64,000 nucleotides of DNA, taken from positions 96,272 to 160,271 of the forward strand of contig NZ_JACJKY010000005.1 of the NCBI RefSeq assembly GCF_016901855.1, in the 5' to 3' direction. Origin of the DNA: Merdimmobilis hominis (GTDB taxonomy: Bacteria; Bacillota; Clostridia; Oscillospirales; Ruminococcaceae). Position numbers and translations under genes: made by a program. Positions 49,561 to 58,842 of this stretch are shown here, piece after piece (within the stretch, counting starts at the first letter, position 1; each line of letters opens with the position of its first letter). The notes under the pieces were generated by a model. The model worked only from the letters and a program-made list of their open reading frames with translations. It had not been told where the DNA came from and searched no databases.

Positions 49561-50793
49561 ATGAATCTTCGGCGTGCTGCCGCAGCGGATACGGGACAAT
49601 TTCCGTTTTATATGTTTTTAATTTATGTGATCTTTTATTCCGGTCATGCGTTTTACAATACATATACAACGCTGTTTTTGTATGAAAACGGACTGACACA
49701 GGCGCAGATTGGTATGGTCAATGCAGTGTTTACGACCATTTTGGTGTTTTTAAAACCGCTTTCTGGCGTGCTCAGTGACAAATCGAAAAACAAGGCGCAG
49801 ATGATCGGTCTTTTGCTGATTGCAAACGCGGCGGTCTGTCTGGCGTTTTATATTTCGGCAACGGCGCTGTGGCTTGCGCTGTGCGTCGTGTTATATCAGC
49901 TTGTGTTCCAGCCGGTCTATACGATGCAGGAGAGCTACACGATTGAACTGATGGAAAAAAGCCGCTGGGATTACGGCAATATCCGGTTAGGCGGCACGCT
50001 CGGCTATGTGGCGGGCGCATTCATTGCCGGTATTGTGATCGGCGACGACTACGGCAGAATCTTCTGGATCATGGCGATTGTGTACGGCGTATCGGGTGTG
50101 CTCCAGCTGTTTGCAAGACCGATTGCCGGTCAGCGCAAGCAGAAAGAAAAGGTTAAGTACTCGGTTGTATTCCATCATGCACCGCTCATGTGCTTGATTG
50201 GATTTCAGCTGCTTTCTTCGCTCGGTTCGTCGTTCGGTATGTATTATTCGATCTATTTCCGCCATACACTCGGTGCACCGAGTGAGCTTTTATCGTGGAT
50301 GACGGTGGTGGCAGCGCTTTCGGAACTGCCGTTTTTCTGGTATGCGAACCGGATTGAACGCAGCATCGGCACGCAGAACTTCATGACGATCGCCGTTTCG
50401 GCAACAGTGCTTAAAATGATGCTTCTGTCGTTTGTGACAAATCCGTATGTGGTACTCGGTTTGCAGGTGCTCGGCGGCATGGCGGTTGTCGGCAATGGAT
50501 ACAGTATTTTAAAATACATCAACGACGTTGTGCCGAAACAGATGCGCACCACCGCGATGATGGTGAATGCGATTGTCGTTACGATTTTTTCGAGCGTTGT
50601 ATGTGCGCCGCTTGTCGGTGTGCTGGATGCACAGCTCGGCACACAGACAGTGCTGATTGTCGGCTCGGCGATTTCGATCGGCGCGGTGATTTTGTTCTCG
50701 GCGATTTTCCCGGTTGCAGTTACGCACCAGCAGAAAAAAGAAGCAATGCTCAAAGCGGCAATGGGCGAGAATGTTCTGCCGGCCGAGGAATGA
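49561..50793 (+). CDS. MFS transporter, paralog of the 46396 gene
   Basis: 410 residues from the ATG at 49561 with AGGGGAG ahead. Twelve helices; the same blocks as the first MFS protein: FYSGHAFYNTYTTLFLYENGL, GVLSDKSKNKAQM, MEKSRWDYGNIRLGGTLGY and QKEKVKYSVVFHH, so the two come from a duplication. The conserved SRWD(F/Y)GxxRLGGTxGY is typical of the LacY-like branch. Separate promoter and terminators, hence separately regulated. The substrate may differ from its neighbour. Confidence 0.88.
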   Translation: MNLRRAAAADTGQFPFYMFLIYVIFYSGHAFYNTYTTLFLYENGLTQAQIGMVNAVFTTILVFLKPLSGVLSDKSKNKAQMIGLLLIANAAVCLAFYISATALWLALCVVLYQLVFQPVYTMQESYTIELMEKSRWDYGNIRLGGTLGYVAGAFIAGIVIGDDYGRIFWIMAIVYGVSGVLQLFARPIAGQRKQKEKVKYSVVFHHAPLMCLIGFQLLSSLGSSFGMYYSIYFRHTLGAPSELLSWMTVVAALSELPFFWYANRIERSIGTQNFMTIAVSATVLKMMLLSFVTNPYVVLGLQVLGGMAVVGNGYSILKYINDVVPKQMRTTAMMVNAIVVTIFSSVVCAPLVGVLDAQLGTQTVLIVGSAISIGAVILFSAIFPVAVTHQQKKEAMLKAAMGENVLPAEE

Positions 50794-50798
50794 GGATA

Positions 50799-50834
50799 AA
50801 AAAGAAGGATTCCGATTTGGAATCCTTCTTTTTG
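50799..50834 (+). terminator. Terminator after second MFS gene
   Basis: Stem AAAGAAGGATTCC with GGAATCCTTCTTT and run of T. Confidence 0.85.
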
Positions 50835-50926
50835 TTTATACGGAATGTATTAAAAGAGTATCTGCGTTTTTGGCTTCCACCATCTATGAATGATGGGAAA
50901 TACTTTTATTCTGTAGACGATTTTGT

Positions 50927-50955
50927 TTGGCTGTGTTATGATGTAATTATAGAAT
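50927..50955 (+). promoter_or_regulatory. Promoter for the 51023 gene
   Basis: TTGGCT (50927-50932), 17 bases, TAGAAT (50950-50955). Confidence 0.5.
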
Positions 50956-51022
50956 TTCATGCGCTTCTGCTTACCTGTAAAAACGGCTTTTACACACAAA
51001 CTGTTCGAAAGGAGATGAGAGG

Positions 51023-51472
51023 ATGCATACCAGAAAGCGGATGATATTGGCATCAGTGCTTGCATGCCTGTTGGTTGTTTTTGGCGTTGCTTGGTATTAT
51101 ACGGCAGCGAATGTCACGGAGGAAAGCTTCACATTTGAGGTCGTCGATCCGGAAACCACGATGAAAGCAGGAGAACCCGCTTTGTTTACCGTGCGGCTGA
51201 ATAATTTGACAAATTGGGATCTTGTGCTTGAGCATGGCGCGCCGCTGATTTCGCTGTTTCTTGTTCCGGAGGGCGAGGCGGCTCAGACAGGAATCGTGGG
51301 TGCAAGTTTGATGCAAACAACACTAAAAGCACATCAGTATGCGGAAGAAGAATTTCAAATTGATGCGTCAGAAGCGGGAAATTATGTACTGGTGGCGTTT
51401 TGCGCTTTTGAAACAAACGGCAAACAATATCGTTACGAATGCGACGATATTCTCATAAGCGTTACGGAGTAA
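51023..51472 (+). CDS. Small membrane-anchored or secreted protein, BsuPI-like fold possible
   Basis: 149 residues. Basic N-terminus and a hydrophobic helix (~7-27) without lipobox cysteine, so membrane-anchored or cleaved by signal peptidase I. The rest is predicted beta-rich (EVVDPETTMKAGEPALFTVRLNNLTNWDLVL), close in style to the Ig-like intracellular proteinase inhibitor BsuPI domain. Ribosome site AAGGAGATGAGAGG. Monocistronic; function unknown. Confidence 0.65.
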   Translation: MHTRKRMILASVLACLLVVFGVAWYYTAANVTEESFTFEVVDPETTMKAGEPALFTVRLNNLTNWDLVLEHGAPLISLFLVPEGEAAQTGIVGASLMQTTLKAHQYAEEEFQIDASEAGNYVLVAFCAFETNGKQYRYECDDILISVTE

Positions 51473-51518
51473 ATGTTCTCTCCGGTTTTGTGCGGCAAAG
51501 CGTATCTGTTCCGGCAAA

Positions 51519-51555
51519 AAAAGAGCTGATCTGCAAACGCAGATCAGCTCTTTTT
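51519..51555. terminator. Bidirectional terminator before pflB 3' end
   Basis: AAAAAGAGCTGATCTGC pairs with GCAGATCAGCTCTTTTT; serves the 51023 gene and pflB. Confidence 0.88.
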
Positions 51556-51561
51556 GAATGA

Positions 51562-53778
51562 TTAGAATCTTGTGTGGAAGGTGCGGTGAATGACATCGAG
51601 CTGCTGTTCGCGGGTCAGCTTGATGAAGTTTACTGCATAGCCCGAAACACGGATTGTCAGCTGCGGGTAAAGCTCCGGATGATCCATTGCATCAAGCAGG
51701 ACCTCACGGTTTAAGACGTTGACGTTGATGTGGTGGCCTTCCTCCAAGAAGTAGCCGTCCATCAGGGTCACAAGGTTTTGTACCTGCTCGTCTGTTTCTT
51801 TGCCCAAAGCGCCCGGCACGATCGAGAAGGTGTAGGAAATGCCGTCCTCGGAGAGCTCATACGGCAGTTTTGCCACCGATTTCATCGAAGCGACACAGCC
51901 GTTTGCATCGCGGCCGTGCATCGGGTTTGCACCCGGTGCGAACGGTTCGCCGGCTTTGCGGCCGTCCGGTGTCGAACCGGTCTTTTTGCCGTATACGACG
52001 TTTGAAGTGATTGTGAGAATCGACATGGTCGGAATGCTCTCACGATAGGTGCGGTTTTTGCGCAGTTTTTTCATGAACATCTCGACCACAAAGGTTGCCA
52101 GGTCGTCAACACGCGGATCGTTGTTGCCGAATTTCGGGAAATCGCCTTCGATGGAGAAGTCGGTGATCAGTCCCTCTTCGTTGCGGATCGGCGTGACACG
52201 CGCATATTTGATTGCGGAAAGGCTGTCCGCCACAACGGAAAGACCTGCAAGGCCGCATGCAGAGGTGCGGATGATGTCCTCGTCATGGAGTGCCATCTGC
52301 AGTTTTTCGTAGCAGTATTTGTCGTGCATGTAGTGGATGATGTTGAGTGTGTTGATATAAAGTCTCGAGAGCCAGTCGCACACAAAGTCGAACCGTTTCA
52401 TGACCTCGTCAAAATCGAGCGGACCGTCGCCGATCGGTGCAACGAGCGGACCGACCTGATCGCCGTGGACTTCGTCCTTGCCGCCGTTTAACGAATAGAG
52501 CAGTGCTTTTGCAAGGTTTGCACGTGCGCCGAAGAACTGCATCTGTTTGCCGATGCGCATTGCCGAAACACAGCATGCAATGCCATAGTCATCGCCGAAT
52601 TTTGCGCGCATCAATTCGTCGTTTTCATACTGAATCGAGGAGGTTTCGATTGACAGTTTTGCGACGAATTTTTTGAAGTTTTCCGGCAGGCGGTCGCTCC
52701 ACAGAACGGTCATGTTCGGCTCCGGTGCAGGGCCTAAGTTTGTGAGCGTGTGCAGGAAGCGGAATGTCATCTTGGTGACCAAAGTGCGGCCGTCGCCTGC
52801 CATGCCGCCGAGTGATTCGGTGATCCAGGTCGGGTCGCCGGAGAACAGCTCGTCATACGACGGTGTGCGCAGGAAGCGAACCATACGCAGTTTCATGACA
52901 AAGTGATCGACAAATTCCTGAATTTCGGACTCTGTGAACACGCCGTCCATCAAGTCGCGCTGTGCGTAGCAATCAAGGAAGGTGGACACACGGCCAAGCG
53001 ACATTGCCGCGCCGTTTTGCTCTTTGACAGCGCCTAAATATGCAAAATAGAGCCACTGGATTGCCTCTTTTGTGTTGGTAGCCGGGCGGGAGATGTCAAA
53101 GCCATAGCTTGCCGCCATTGTTTTGAGTGCTTCGAGTGCACGGATCTGCTCGGACACTTCTTCGCGCAGACGAATGGTCGGGGAGTCCATGATGTCGAAC
53201 ACGAGCTCTGCCTGAAGCGCTTTTTTCTTTGCTTCGATCAGGCGGTCAACACCGTACAGCGGAACGCGGCGGTAGTCGCCGATGATGCGGCCGCGGCCGT
53301 ATGCATCCGGCAGACCGGTGATGATGCCGGCGTGGCGTGCTTTTTTCATCTCGTCGGTGTATGCGTCGAACACACCGTCGTTGTGTGTTTTGCGGTGTTT
53401 GAATACACGGTCCATCTCCGGTGTGGTCTGACGGCCGTATGCTTTGAGCGAGTTTTTCACCATGCGGTATCCGCCGAACGGCATGACAGCGCGTTTGAGC
53501 GGTGCATCTGTCTGCAAACCGACGATTGTTTCGAGCTCTTTGTCGATATAGCCCGGTGCATGGGACGAAACGGTCGAGATTGTTTTCTCGTCGATGTCAT
53601 AGACACCGCCGCGGCGGCGCTCCTCTGCCATCAGTTCGCTCACCTTGTTCCAAAGCGCAAGCGTGCGCTCGGTCGGCGGTGCCAGGAACGAACCGTCACC
53701 GGTGTACGGCGAATAGTTTTTCATAATAAAATCGCGGACATTGATGTCATCGCACCATTTGGAAGCAACAAAAACCAT
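51562..53778 (-). CDS. pflB: Formate C-acetyltransferase (pyruvate formate-lyase)
   Basis: 738 residues from the ATG at 53778 with AGGAGG ahead. Converts pyruvate and CoA to acetyl-CoA and formate under anaerobic conditions. The adjacent catalytic cysteines lie in [14 protein letters not shown] and the glycyl-radical site is in the C-terminal [15 protein letters not shown]. The activating enzyme gene pflA is not adjacent, unlike in many bacteria. Own promoter and terminator. Formate made here can feed formyl-THF, which the purine enzymes in this window use. Confidence 0.97.
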   Translation of the reverse strand: MVFVASKWCDDINVRDFIMKNYSPYTGDGSFLAPPTERTLALWNKVSELMAEERRRGGVYDIDEKTISTVSSHAPGYIDKELETIVGLQTDAPLKRAVMPFGGYRMVKNSLKAYGRQTTPEMDRVFKHRKTHNDGVFDAYTDEMKKARHAGIITGLPDAYGRGRIIGDYRRVPLYGVDRLIEAKKKALQAELVFDIMDSPTIRLREEVSEQIRALEALKTMAASYGFDISRPATNTKEAIQWLYFAYLGAVKEQNGAAMSLGRVSTFLDCYAQRDLMDGVFTESEIQEFVDHFVMKLRMVRFLRTPSYDELFSGDPTWITESLGGMAGDGRTLVTKMTFRFLHTLTNLGPAPEPNMTVLWSDRLPENFKKFVAKLSIETSSIQYENDELMRAKFGDDYGIACCVSAMRIGKQMQFFGARANLAKALLYSLNGGKDEVHGDQVGPLVAPIGDGPLDFDEVMKRFDFVCDWLSRLYINTLNIIHYMHDKYCYEKLQMALHDEDIIRTSACGLAGLSVVADSLSAIKYARVTPIRNEEGLITDFSIEGDFPKFGNNDPRVDDLATFVVEMFMKKLRKNRTYRESIPTMSILTITSNVVYGKKTGSTPDGRKAGEPFAPGANPMHGRDANGCVASMKSVAKLPYELSEDGISYTFSIVPGALGKETDEQVQNLVTLMDGYFLEEGHHINVNVLNREVLLDAMDHPELYPQLTIRVSGYAVNFIKLTREQQLDVIHRTFHTRF

Positions 53779-53811
53779 GAAAATCCTCCTGTGATTCAAG
53801 TATATTGCTTT

Positions 53812-53840
53812 GGTATAGTTGTGATATTTTTATCATACAA
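53812..53840 (-). promoter_or_regulatory. Promoter for pflB
   Basis: Minus-strand TTGTAT (53840-53835), 17 bases, TATACC (53817-53812). Confidence 0.65.
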
Positions 53841-53890
53841 TGCCCGGCGAAAAAAGTCAAATTTTAAGACCCCAAAATAAAAGCGGTTCT

Positions 53891-53919
53891 TTGCTTCTTT
53901 TCTGTGCGTGTGGTACAAT
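53891..53919 (+). promoter_or_regulatory. Promoter for rsmA-hemW
   Basis: TTGCTT (53891-53896), 17 bases, TACAAT (53914-53919). Confidence 0.65.
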
Positions 53920-53953
53920 AAATAGAGAATCAAACGGAATGAGGATCATTGCT

Positions 53954-54817
53954 ATGGAAAACCTTTCAAATATCGGTGTCATTAAATCGCTCTGCGAACG
54001 GCACGGCTTTTCATTTTCAAAATCGCTCGGGCAGAATTTTCTCATTAACCCGAGCGTGTGTCCGCGTATGGCAGAACTGGGCGGTGCAAAACCGGGTGTC
54101 GGCGTCATTGAAATCGGCGCAGGCTTCGGCGTGCTCACCGTCGAGCTTGCCAAACGGGCAGACAAGGTCGTTGTGATCGAAATCGACGACAGCCTGTTTC
54201 CTGTTTTGAATGAAACACTTGCGGGCTATGACAATATCAAGCTTGTGCATTCCGATGTCATGGACGTCGACCTGCACGCGCTCATCCGCGAGGAGTTTGC
54301 AGGCATGGAGGTGTGCGTCTGCGCAAACCTGCCTTATTATGTCACTTCGCCGATTGTGATGCGCCTGCTCGAGGAGCGTCTGCCGGTGGAATCGGTGACT
54401 GTCATGGTACAGAAGGAAGCGGCACAGCGCCTGTGTGCGCCGATGGGATCAAGACAGTGCGGCGCGGTCACGGCGGCGGTGCAGTACTATAGCGAACCGG
54501 AAGTGCTGTTTCAGGTGTCCCGCGGGAGCTTTTTCCCGGCACCGAACGTCGATTCGGCGGTCATCCGGCTCTCCATCCGGAAAACACCGCCGGTCGAAAC
54601 AGCGGACGAAGCATGGTTTTTCAAAGTGGTGCACGCGGCGTTTTCTCAGCGGCGGAAAACACTGCCGAATCCGCTGTCCGCGTCGCTCGGTATCAAAAAA
54701 CAGTTGGTGATTGACGCGCTTTTATCCTGCGGCTTAACCGCAACCGCCCGCGCGGAGGAGTTAAGTCTTCATGAGTTTGCATCTCTTGCGGACAAACTGC
54801 TGGAGGCAAGGGGATGA
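53954..54817 (+). CDS. rsmA: 16S rRNA A1518/A1519 dimethyltransferase
   Basis: 287 residues from the ATG at 53954 (GAGG ahead). Dimethylates two adenines of 16S rRNA helix 45 (KsgA). SAM motif VIEIGAGFGVLT, the DVMD block and the catalytic NLPYYVTSPI are present, and the start FSKSLGQNFLIN is typical. Its stop overlaps the next ATG by 4 bases. Confidence 0.96.
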   Translation: MENLSNIGVIKSLCERHGFSFSKSLGQNFLINPSVCPRMAELGGAKPGVGVIEIGAGFGVLTVELAKRADKVVVIEIDDSLFPVLNETLAGYDNIKLVHSDVMDVDLHALIREEFAGMEVCVCANLPYYVTSPIVMRLLEERLPVESVTVMVQKEAAQRLCAPMGSRQCGAVTAAVQYYSEPEVLFQVSRGSFFPAPNVDSAVIRLSIRKTPPVETADEAWFFKVVHAAFSQRRKTLPNPLSASLGIKKQLVIDALLSCGLTATARAEELSLHEFASLADKLLEARG

Positions 54818-55938
54818 GCCTCGGGGTCTATATCCATGTGCCGTTTTGTGCGAAAAAGTGTCCGTACTGCGATTTTTATTCGGGCGCGTATTCGTCGCAG
54901 ACGGCAGAGGAATATATCGAAGCGGTTTGCGCACGGATTCGGGACTGGATGGTTCCGGGCGAGCAGGTGGACAGCGTCTATTTCGGCGGCGGCACGCCGG
55001 GACTGCTCTCGCCCGCACAGATCAGAAGAATGCTCGACGCGCTTTCCTCCCGGGCAGAGGTGCGCGGTGAAATTACGATGGAAACAAACCCGAATGTCGT
55101 GCGAAAAGAGCGGGTGCAGGAATACCGTGCGGCAGGGATAAACCGCTTGTCGATCGGCGTGCAGTCGTTTGACGATGGGGAGCTTTTGTCACTCGGGCGG
55201 GCGCATACATCCGCGCGCGCAGTCCGGGCAGTGAACGATGCGTATGACGCGGGAATCGCGAATCTCTCGATTGATCTGATGCTCGGCACACCCGGGCAGA
55301 CGATCGATTCACTTTCTGCGTCACTGCAAACGGCCGTGTCGCTTCCGATTTCGCATTTGTCATCGTATCTGTTAAAAATCGAACCGGGTACGCCATATGC
55401 GGCAGATGAAACGCTTTGCGCGCGCTGTCCCGATGAGGATACGGCGGCGCAGATGTACTTAAAAACGGTCGAAACGCTCGAATCACACGGCTTTTCTCAG
55501 TATGAAATCTCGAATTTTGCACGTCCGGGATTTTTAAGCGTGCACAATTTAAAATACTGGCGGTGTGAGCCGTATATCGGCATCGGACCGGCGGCGCATT
55601 CGTGCGTAAACGGGCGGCGGTTTGCGTCAAAGCCCGATCGCGCGCTGTTTTGTGCGCACGCACTTGCCGGAACAAACGGCGACGTCGTCATGGAAGAAGG
55701 AACCGCCTGCGACGCCGAGGAAGTGCTGATGCTTGCCATGCGTTTGACAGAAGGCGTCGATGTTTCTGATTATTGCAAACGCTTTTCGATGCCGGAAACA
55801 TCGTTTCTGCGCGCGTTTAGTCCGTATGAGCAGGCGGGTTATGTGGTGCGAAACGGAAGCAGGCTTCGCTTTACACCGGAAGGTTTTCTTGTGTCGAATG
55901 CGATTCTTTCGTCGGTGTTTGCAAAGCTTTCGATGTAA
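54814..55938 (+). CDS. hemW: HemW-like radical SAM protein
   Basis: 374 residues. Radical SAM cluster ligands C12, C16 and C19 in PFCAKKCPYCDFYS. HemW proteins resemble coproporphyrinogen III oxidase HemN but act as heme chaperones; the shorter N-terminus before the Cys motif fits HemW. Blocks SVYFGGGTPGLL and NRLSIGVQSFDD are typical. Coupled to rsmA by a 4-base overlap. No heme genes are close, so the real role here is open. Confidence 0.92.
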   Translation: MSLGVYIHVPFCAKKCPYCDFYSGAYSSQTAEEYIEAVCARIRDWMVPGEQVDSVYFGGGTPGLLSPAQIRRMLDALSSRAEVRGEITMETNPNVVRKERVQEYRAAGINRLSIGVQSFDDGELLSLGRAHTSARAVRAVNDAYDAGIANLSIDLMLGTPGQTIDSLSASLQTAVSLPISHLSSYLLKIEPGTPYAADETLCARCPDEDTAAQMYLKTVETLESHGFSQYEISNFARPGFLSVHNLKYWRCEPYIGIGPAAHSCVNGRRFASKPDRALFCAHALAGTNGDVVMEEGTACDAEEVLMLAMRLTEGVDVSDYCKRFSMPETSFLRAFSPYEQAGYVVRNGSRLRFTPEGFLVSNAILSSVFAKLSM

Positions 55939-55960
55939 TGCCGGAAGCTCCGGCAGTTGT

Positions 55961-56224
55961 TCAGCACGAAACGGCGGTTTCGTACTGCGCTAAAACGGCG
56001 TGCTCGATCTGGGCACGGTTTTCCTTGGAAATCGGGTGCACGATATCGCGGTAGGTGCCGGATTCGTCCTTTCGGCTCGGCATGGCGACAAACAGCCGGT
56101 TCGGCCCTTCGATGACTTTCAAATCATGGAGTGCGATCGCGTTGTCAAATGTGACGGAAACGATGGCGCGCAGCCGTCCGTCGTGCAGTAACTTGCGGAT
56201 TCTCACGTCTGTGATGTTTAACAT
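55961..56224 (-). CDS. spoVG: Septation/sporulation regulator SpoVG
   Basis: 87 residues from the ATG at 56224 (GGAG 8 bases ahead); the longer frame is not translated. It starts MLNITDVRIRKLLHDGRLRAI and has SVTFDNAIALHDLKVIEG and the strongly conserved VAMPSRK and DIVHPI. SpoVG is a small site-specific nucleic-acid-binding protein that affects septation, sporulation and envelope genes in Firmicutes. It supports a spore-forming Clostridia origin. Divergent from murC, with its own promoter. Confidence 0.95.
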   Translation of the reverse strand: MLNITDVRIRKLLHDGRLRAIVSVTFDNAIALHDLKVIEGPNRLFVAMPSRKDESGTYRDIVHPISKENRAQIEHAVLAQYETAVSC

Positions 56225-56318
56225 GGTTGTTGCTCCGTTTCTCCGACAAAAGATGTTGTTCCGGATGGATGTCGGCAGCCGCCCGGTGATAACCACAGTG
56301 TTGGACAATTTGAAAACT

Positions 56319-56346
56319 TTTATACGAGCATCCATTCGAATGACAA
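56319..56346 (-). promoter_or_regulatory. Promoter for spoVG
   Basis: Minus-strand TTGTCA (56346-56341), 16 bases, TATAAA (56324-56319). A sigma-H-like element was looked for and is not clear. Confidence 0.5.
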
Positions 56347-56353
56347 AAAACGG

Positions 56354-56382
56354 TTTCTTTTTTTCAAAAGATGCACTATAAT
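56354..56382 (+). promoter_or_regulatory. Promoter for murC
   Basis: TTTCTT (56354-56359), 17 bases, TATAAT (56377-56382). Confidence 0.6.
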
Positions 56383-56414
56383 AAAAGAAAAACGGCAGAA
56401 AGAAGAATGAAATC

Positions 56415-57809
56415 ATGAATGAGCCTGTCATGAGCCCAGCGCTCTTAAACGATAAAAAACACATCCACTTTATCGGTATCGGCGGATCGGGGATGTTCCC
56501 GATTGCGCAGATTCTGCACGACAAAGGCTATTACCTGACCGGATCGGACAACAACGAAACCGATACGCTGGCGCTTGTGCGTGCGCTTGGCATTCCGGTG
56601 ATGATGGGACAGCGCGCCGAAAATATCGAGGGCGCGGATCTGATCGTATACACCGCAGCAATCATGAGCGACAACGAAGAGCTGATTGCCGCAAAGGCAA
56701 GCGGTGTGCCGTGCATTGAACGAAGCGTCATGCTCGGCATTCTCACCCAGTGCTATGACAACGCACTGTGCGTCTGCGGTACGCACGGCAAAACGACGAC
56801 ATCCGCAATGCTCACCGAAATTCTCATTGACGCGGGACTTGACCCGACGGCAGTCATCGGCGGAAAGCTCCCGAGCATCGGCGGCAACGGCCGTGTGGGA
56901 AAAAGCGAGCGCATGGTGTGCGAGTCGTGCGAATTTGTCGATACGTTTTTAAAGCTTTCGCCGGATACGACGATCCTTTTGAACATCGACAACGACCACT
57001 TGGACTATTTTAAAACGATCGACAATCTGATTCACTCGTTCCACACGTTCTGTGCCATGACGAGCAAAGAGATCATCGCGTTCGGCGACGACGAAAAAGT
57101 CCGCCGTGCGTTAGAAGGGATCGAAAAGCCGATTACGTTCTACGGTTATTCGGAAGAAAACGAGTATTACCCGCAAAATATCGAACTGCATGAGGGCATT
57201 CATACGACCTTTACGCTCATGCACAAAGGCGAAGCACTCGGCGTGCTTGACTTGCATGTACCGGGCAAGCATAACGTGCTGAATGCAACCGCGGCAGTCA
57301 TTGCGGCAATGAAAGCCGGTGCAACCTTTGAACAGGCAAAACAGGGACTCGCTGTGTTCCGCGGTGCAGGCCGCCGGTTTGAGGTGCTCGGTCATGTTGG
57401 CGGCGTGACGGTGGCAGACGACTATGCCCATCATCCGACCGAGGTGCGTGCAACGCTCGAAGCGGCAAAATCGATGCATTTTTCGCGTGTAATTGCCGTG
57501 CATCAGCCGTTTACGTATTCGCGTACCAAAGCGCTTCTCAATGAGTTTGCAGAAGTGCTGTCGATTGCCGATCATGTCGTGCTGTCGGAGATCATGGGCA
57601 GCCGCGAGAAAAATACGATCGGTATCTACAGCCGCGATCTCGGCGAGAAAATCCCGGGATGCGTCTGGTTTGACACATTCGATGAAATTGCCGATTACGT
57701 CGTAAAAGAAGCAAAGCCAGGAGATTTAATCATTACACTCGGCTGCGGCGATATCTATAAAGCCGCGAAAAAGATCGTCAAAGGACTGCACGAAAAGTTC
57801 GGCGAATAA
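56415..57809 (+). CDS. murC: UDP-N-acetylmuramate-L-alanine ligase
   Basis: 464 residues, normal length. Adds L-alanine to UDP-MurNAc in peptidoglycan synthesis. N-terminal IHFIGIGGSGM, ATP P-loop VCGTHGKTTTSAM, the central LLNIDNDHLDYF and the C-terminal VADDYAHHPTEV are all family motifs. The ATG at 56415 has a weak ribosome site; 56430 is a possible alternative. Monocistronic with its own terminator. Confidence 0.96.
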   Translation: MNEPVMSPALLNDKKHIHFIGIGGSGMFPIAQILHDKGYYLTGSDNNETDTLALVRALGIPVMMGQRAENIEGADLIVYTAAIMSDNEELIAAKASGVPCIERSVMLGILTQCYDNALCVCGTHGKTTTSAMLTEILIDAGLDPTAVIGGKLPSIGGNGRVGKSERMVCESCEFVDTFLKLSPDTTILLNIDNDHLDYFKTIDNLIHSFHTFCAMTSKEIIAFGDDEKVRRALEGIEKPITFYGYSEENEYYPQNIELHEGIHTTFTLMHKGEALGVLDLHVPGKHNVLNATAAVIAAMKAGATFEQAKQGLAVFRGAGRRFEVLGHVGGVTVADDYAHHPTEVRATLEAAKSMHFSRVIAVHQPFTYSRTKALLNEFAEVLSIADHVVLSEIMGSREKNTIGIYSRDLGEKIPGCVWFDTFDEIADYVVKEAKPGDLIITLGCGDIYKAAKKIVKGLHEKFGE

Positions 57810-57821
57810 ATAAATCGAGTG

Positions 57822-57853
57822 AAAACAGCAGGGAAGTTCCCTGCTGTTTTTTT
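57822..57853 (+). terminator. Terminator after murC
   Basis: AACAGCAGGGA pairs with TCCCTGCTGTT, two-base loop, then seven T. Confidence 0.88.
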
Positions 57854-57875
57854 ATGCGTTTTTTTAATAAAATGC

Positions 57876-57906
57876 TTGACAAACAATACTATGCGGTATA
57901 TAGTAT
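57876..57906 (+). promoter_or_regulatory. Promoter and PadR-type operator
   Basis: TTGACA (57876-57881), 17 bases, TATAGT (57899-57904). An inverted repeat ATACTAT-N7-ATAGTAT (57886-57906) covers spacer and -10 box; it is close to the ATACT-N10-AGTAT operators known for PadR-like repressors. Self-repression is inferred. Confidence 0.75.
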
Positions 57907-57926
57907 AACGCAAAGGGAGGTATAGG

Positions 57927-58253
57927 ATGGATATTCAATTAAAACGCGGTCTGTTGGATGTTTGCGTCCTTGCCGCAATCAAAAATGAGGATTCCTACGG
58001 ATATCAGATCATCAAGGATATGAAGCCGTATGTGCAGATTTCGGAATCAACACTCTATCCGATTCTGCGCCGGCTCGAAGCGGCATCTTATTTGACAGTT
58101 TGGACGGCAGAACACGGCGGACGGCTTCGGAAATACTATCATATTACACCGCTTGGGTTAAAACGCATCGATGATTTTAAACAGGAATGGAAAGAGATTG
58201 TTTCCATCTATCAATTTGTTGTCAGGGAGGAACAGAGAAATGACGAAGAATGA
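57927..58253 (+). CDS. PadR-family transcriptional regulator
   Basis: 108 residues. Winged-helix repressor: LKRGLLDVCVLAAIKNEDSYGYQIIKDM, SESTLYPILRRLEAASYL and KYYHITPLGLKRI are standard PadR blocks. GGGAGG precedes the ATG. It overlaps the DUF1700 gene by 14 bases and is the first gene of the PadR-DUF1700-DUF4097 set, which is often tied to membrane stress. Confidence 0.94.
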   Translation: MDIQLKRGLLDVCVLAAIKNEDSYGYQIIKDMKPYVQISESTLYPILRRLEAASYLTVWTAEHGGRLRKYYHITPLGLKRIDDFKQEWKEIVSIYQFVVREEQRNDEE

Positions 58254-58842
58254 ATTTCTGTCATCACTTTCTCAAACGCTTGCCGAACTGCCGGAGCAGG
58301 ATGTTGCGCAGTCGCTTGCATATTACAGTGAGATGATCGACGATTATATGGAAAACGGCATGACGGAAGAGGAAGCGGTGGAAACACTTGGCTCGGTGGA
58401 AGAGGTGAGTGCACAGATTCTTGCGGATGTGCCGGTACAAGACCGGACCGAAGACGAACCTGCGCCGAGAAAATCGATGGAAGTATGGAAAATTGTCCTG
58501 CTGATTTTGGGTTCGCCGCTTTGGTTTCCGCTGCTGATCACTGCGGCATCTGTTTTGGTGTCTGTTTATGTTACAATTTGGGCAGTGGTGATATCGCTTT
58601 ATACTGTGGTTGCTTCATTTGCAGCCGGTGCATTGGGCGGAATTCTCGGATGTGTTGCATTTGGTTTTCGTGCGGATGCCATTCAGGCGGTGCTCTTTCT
58701 GGGCGGCGGACTTGTGTGCGCCGGACTTGCAATTTTCTCGTTTTTTGGCTGTAACCAGGTTGCAAAAGGTGTTGTTTGGCTGAGCAGAACCATGTGGCTG
58801 TGGCTTGGACGTTGTTTTTGGCGGAGGGGAGATGCAGAATGA
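58240..58842 (+). CDS. DUF1700 membrane protein
   Basis: 200 residues from the ATG at 58240 (GGGAGG ahead). The cytosolic N-terminal ~65 residues (ELPEQDVAQSLAYYSEMIDDYMENGMTEEEAVETLG) are the DUF1700 signature; about three to four TM helices follow. It resembles the HAAS-type sensing proteins encoded beside PadR regulators. Overlaps both neighbours. Confidence 0.9.
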   Translation: MTKNEFLSSLSQTLAELPEQDVAQSLAYYSEMIDDYMENGMTEEEAVETLGSVEEVSAQILADVPVQDRTEDEPAPRKSMEVWKIVLLILGSPLWFPLLITAASVLVSVYVTIWAVVISLYTVVASFAAGALGGILGCVAFGFRADAIQAVLFLGGGLVCAGLAIFSFFGCNQVAKGVVWLSRTMWLWLGRCFWRRGDAE

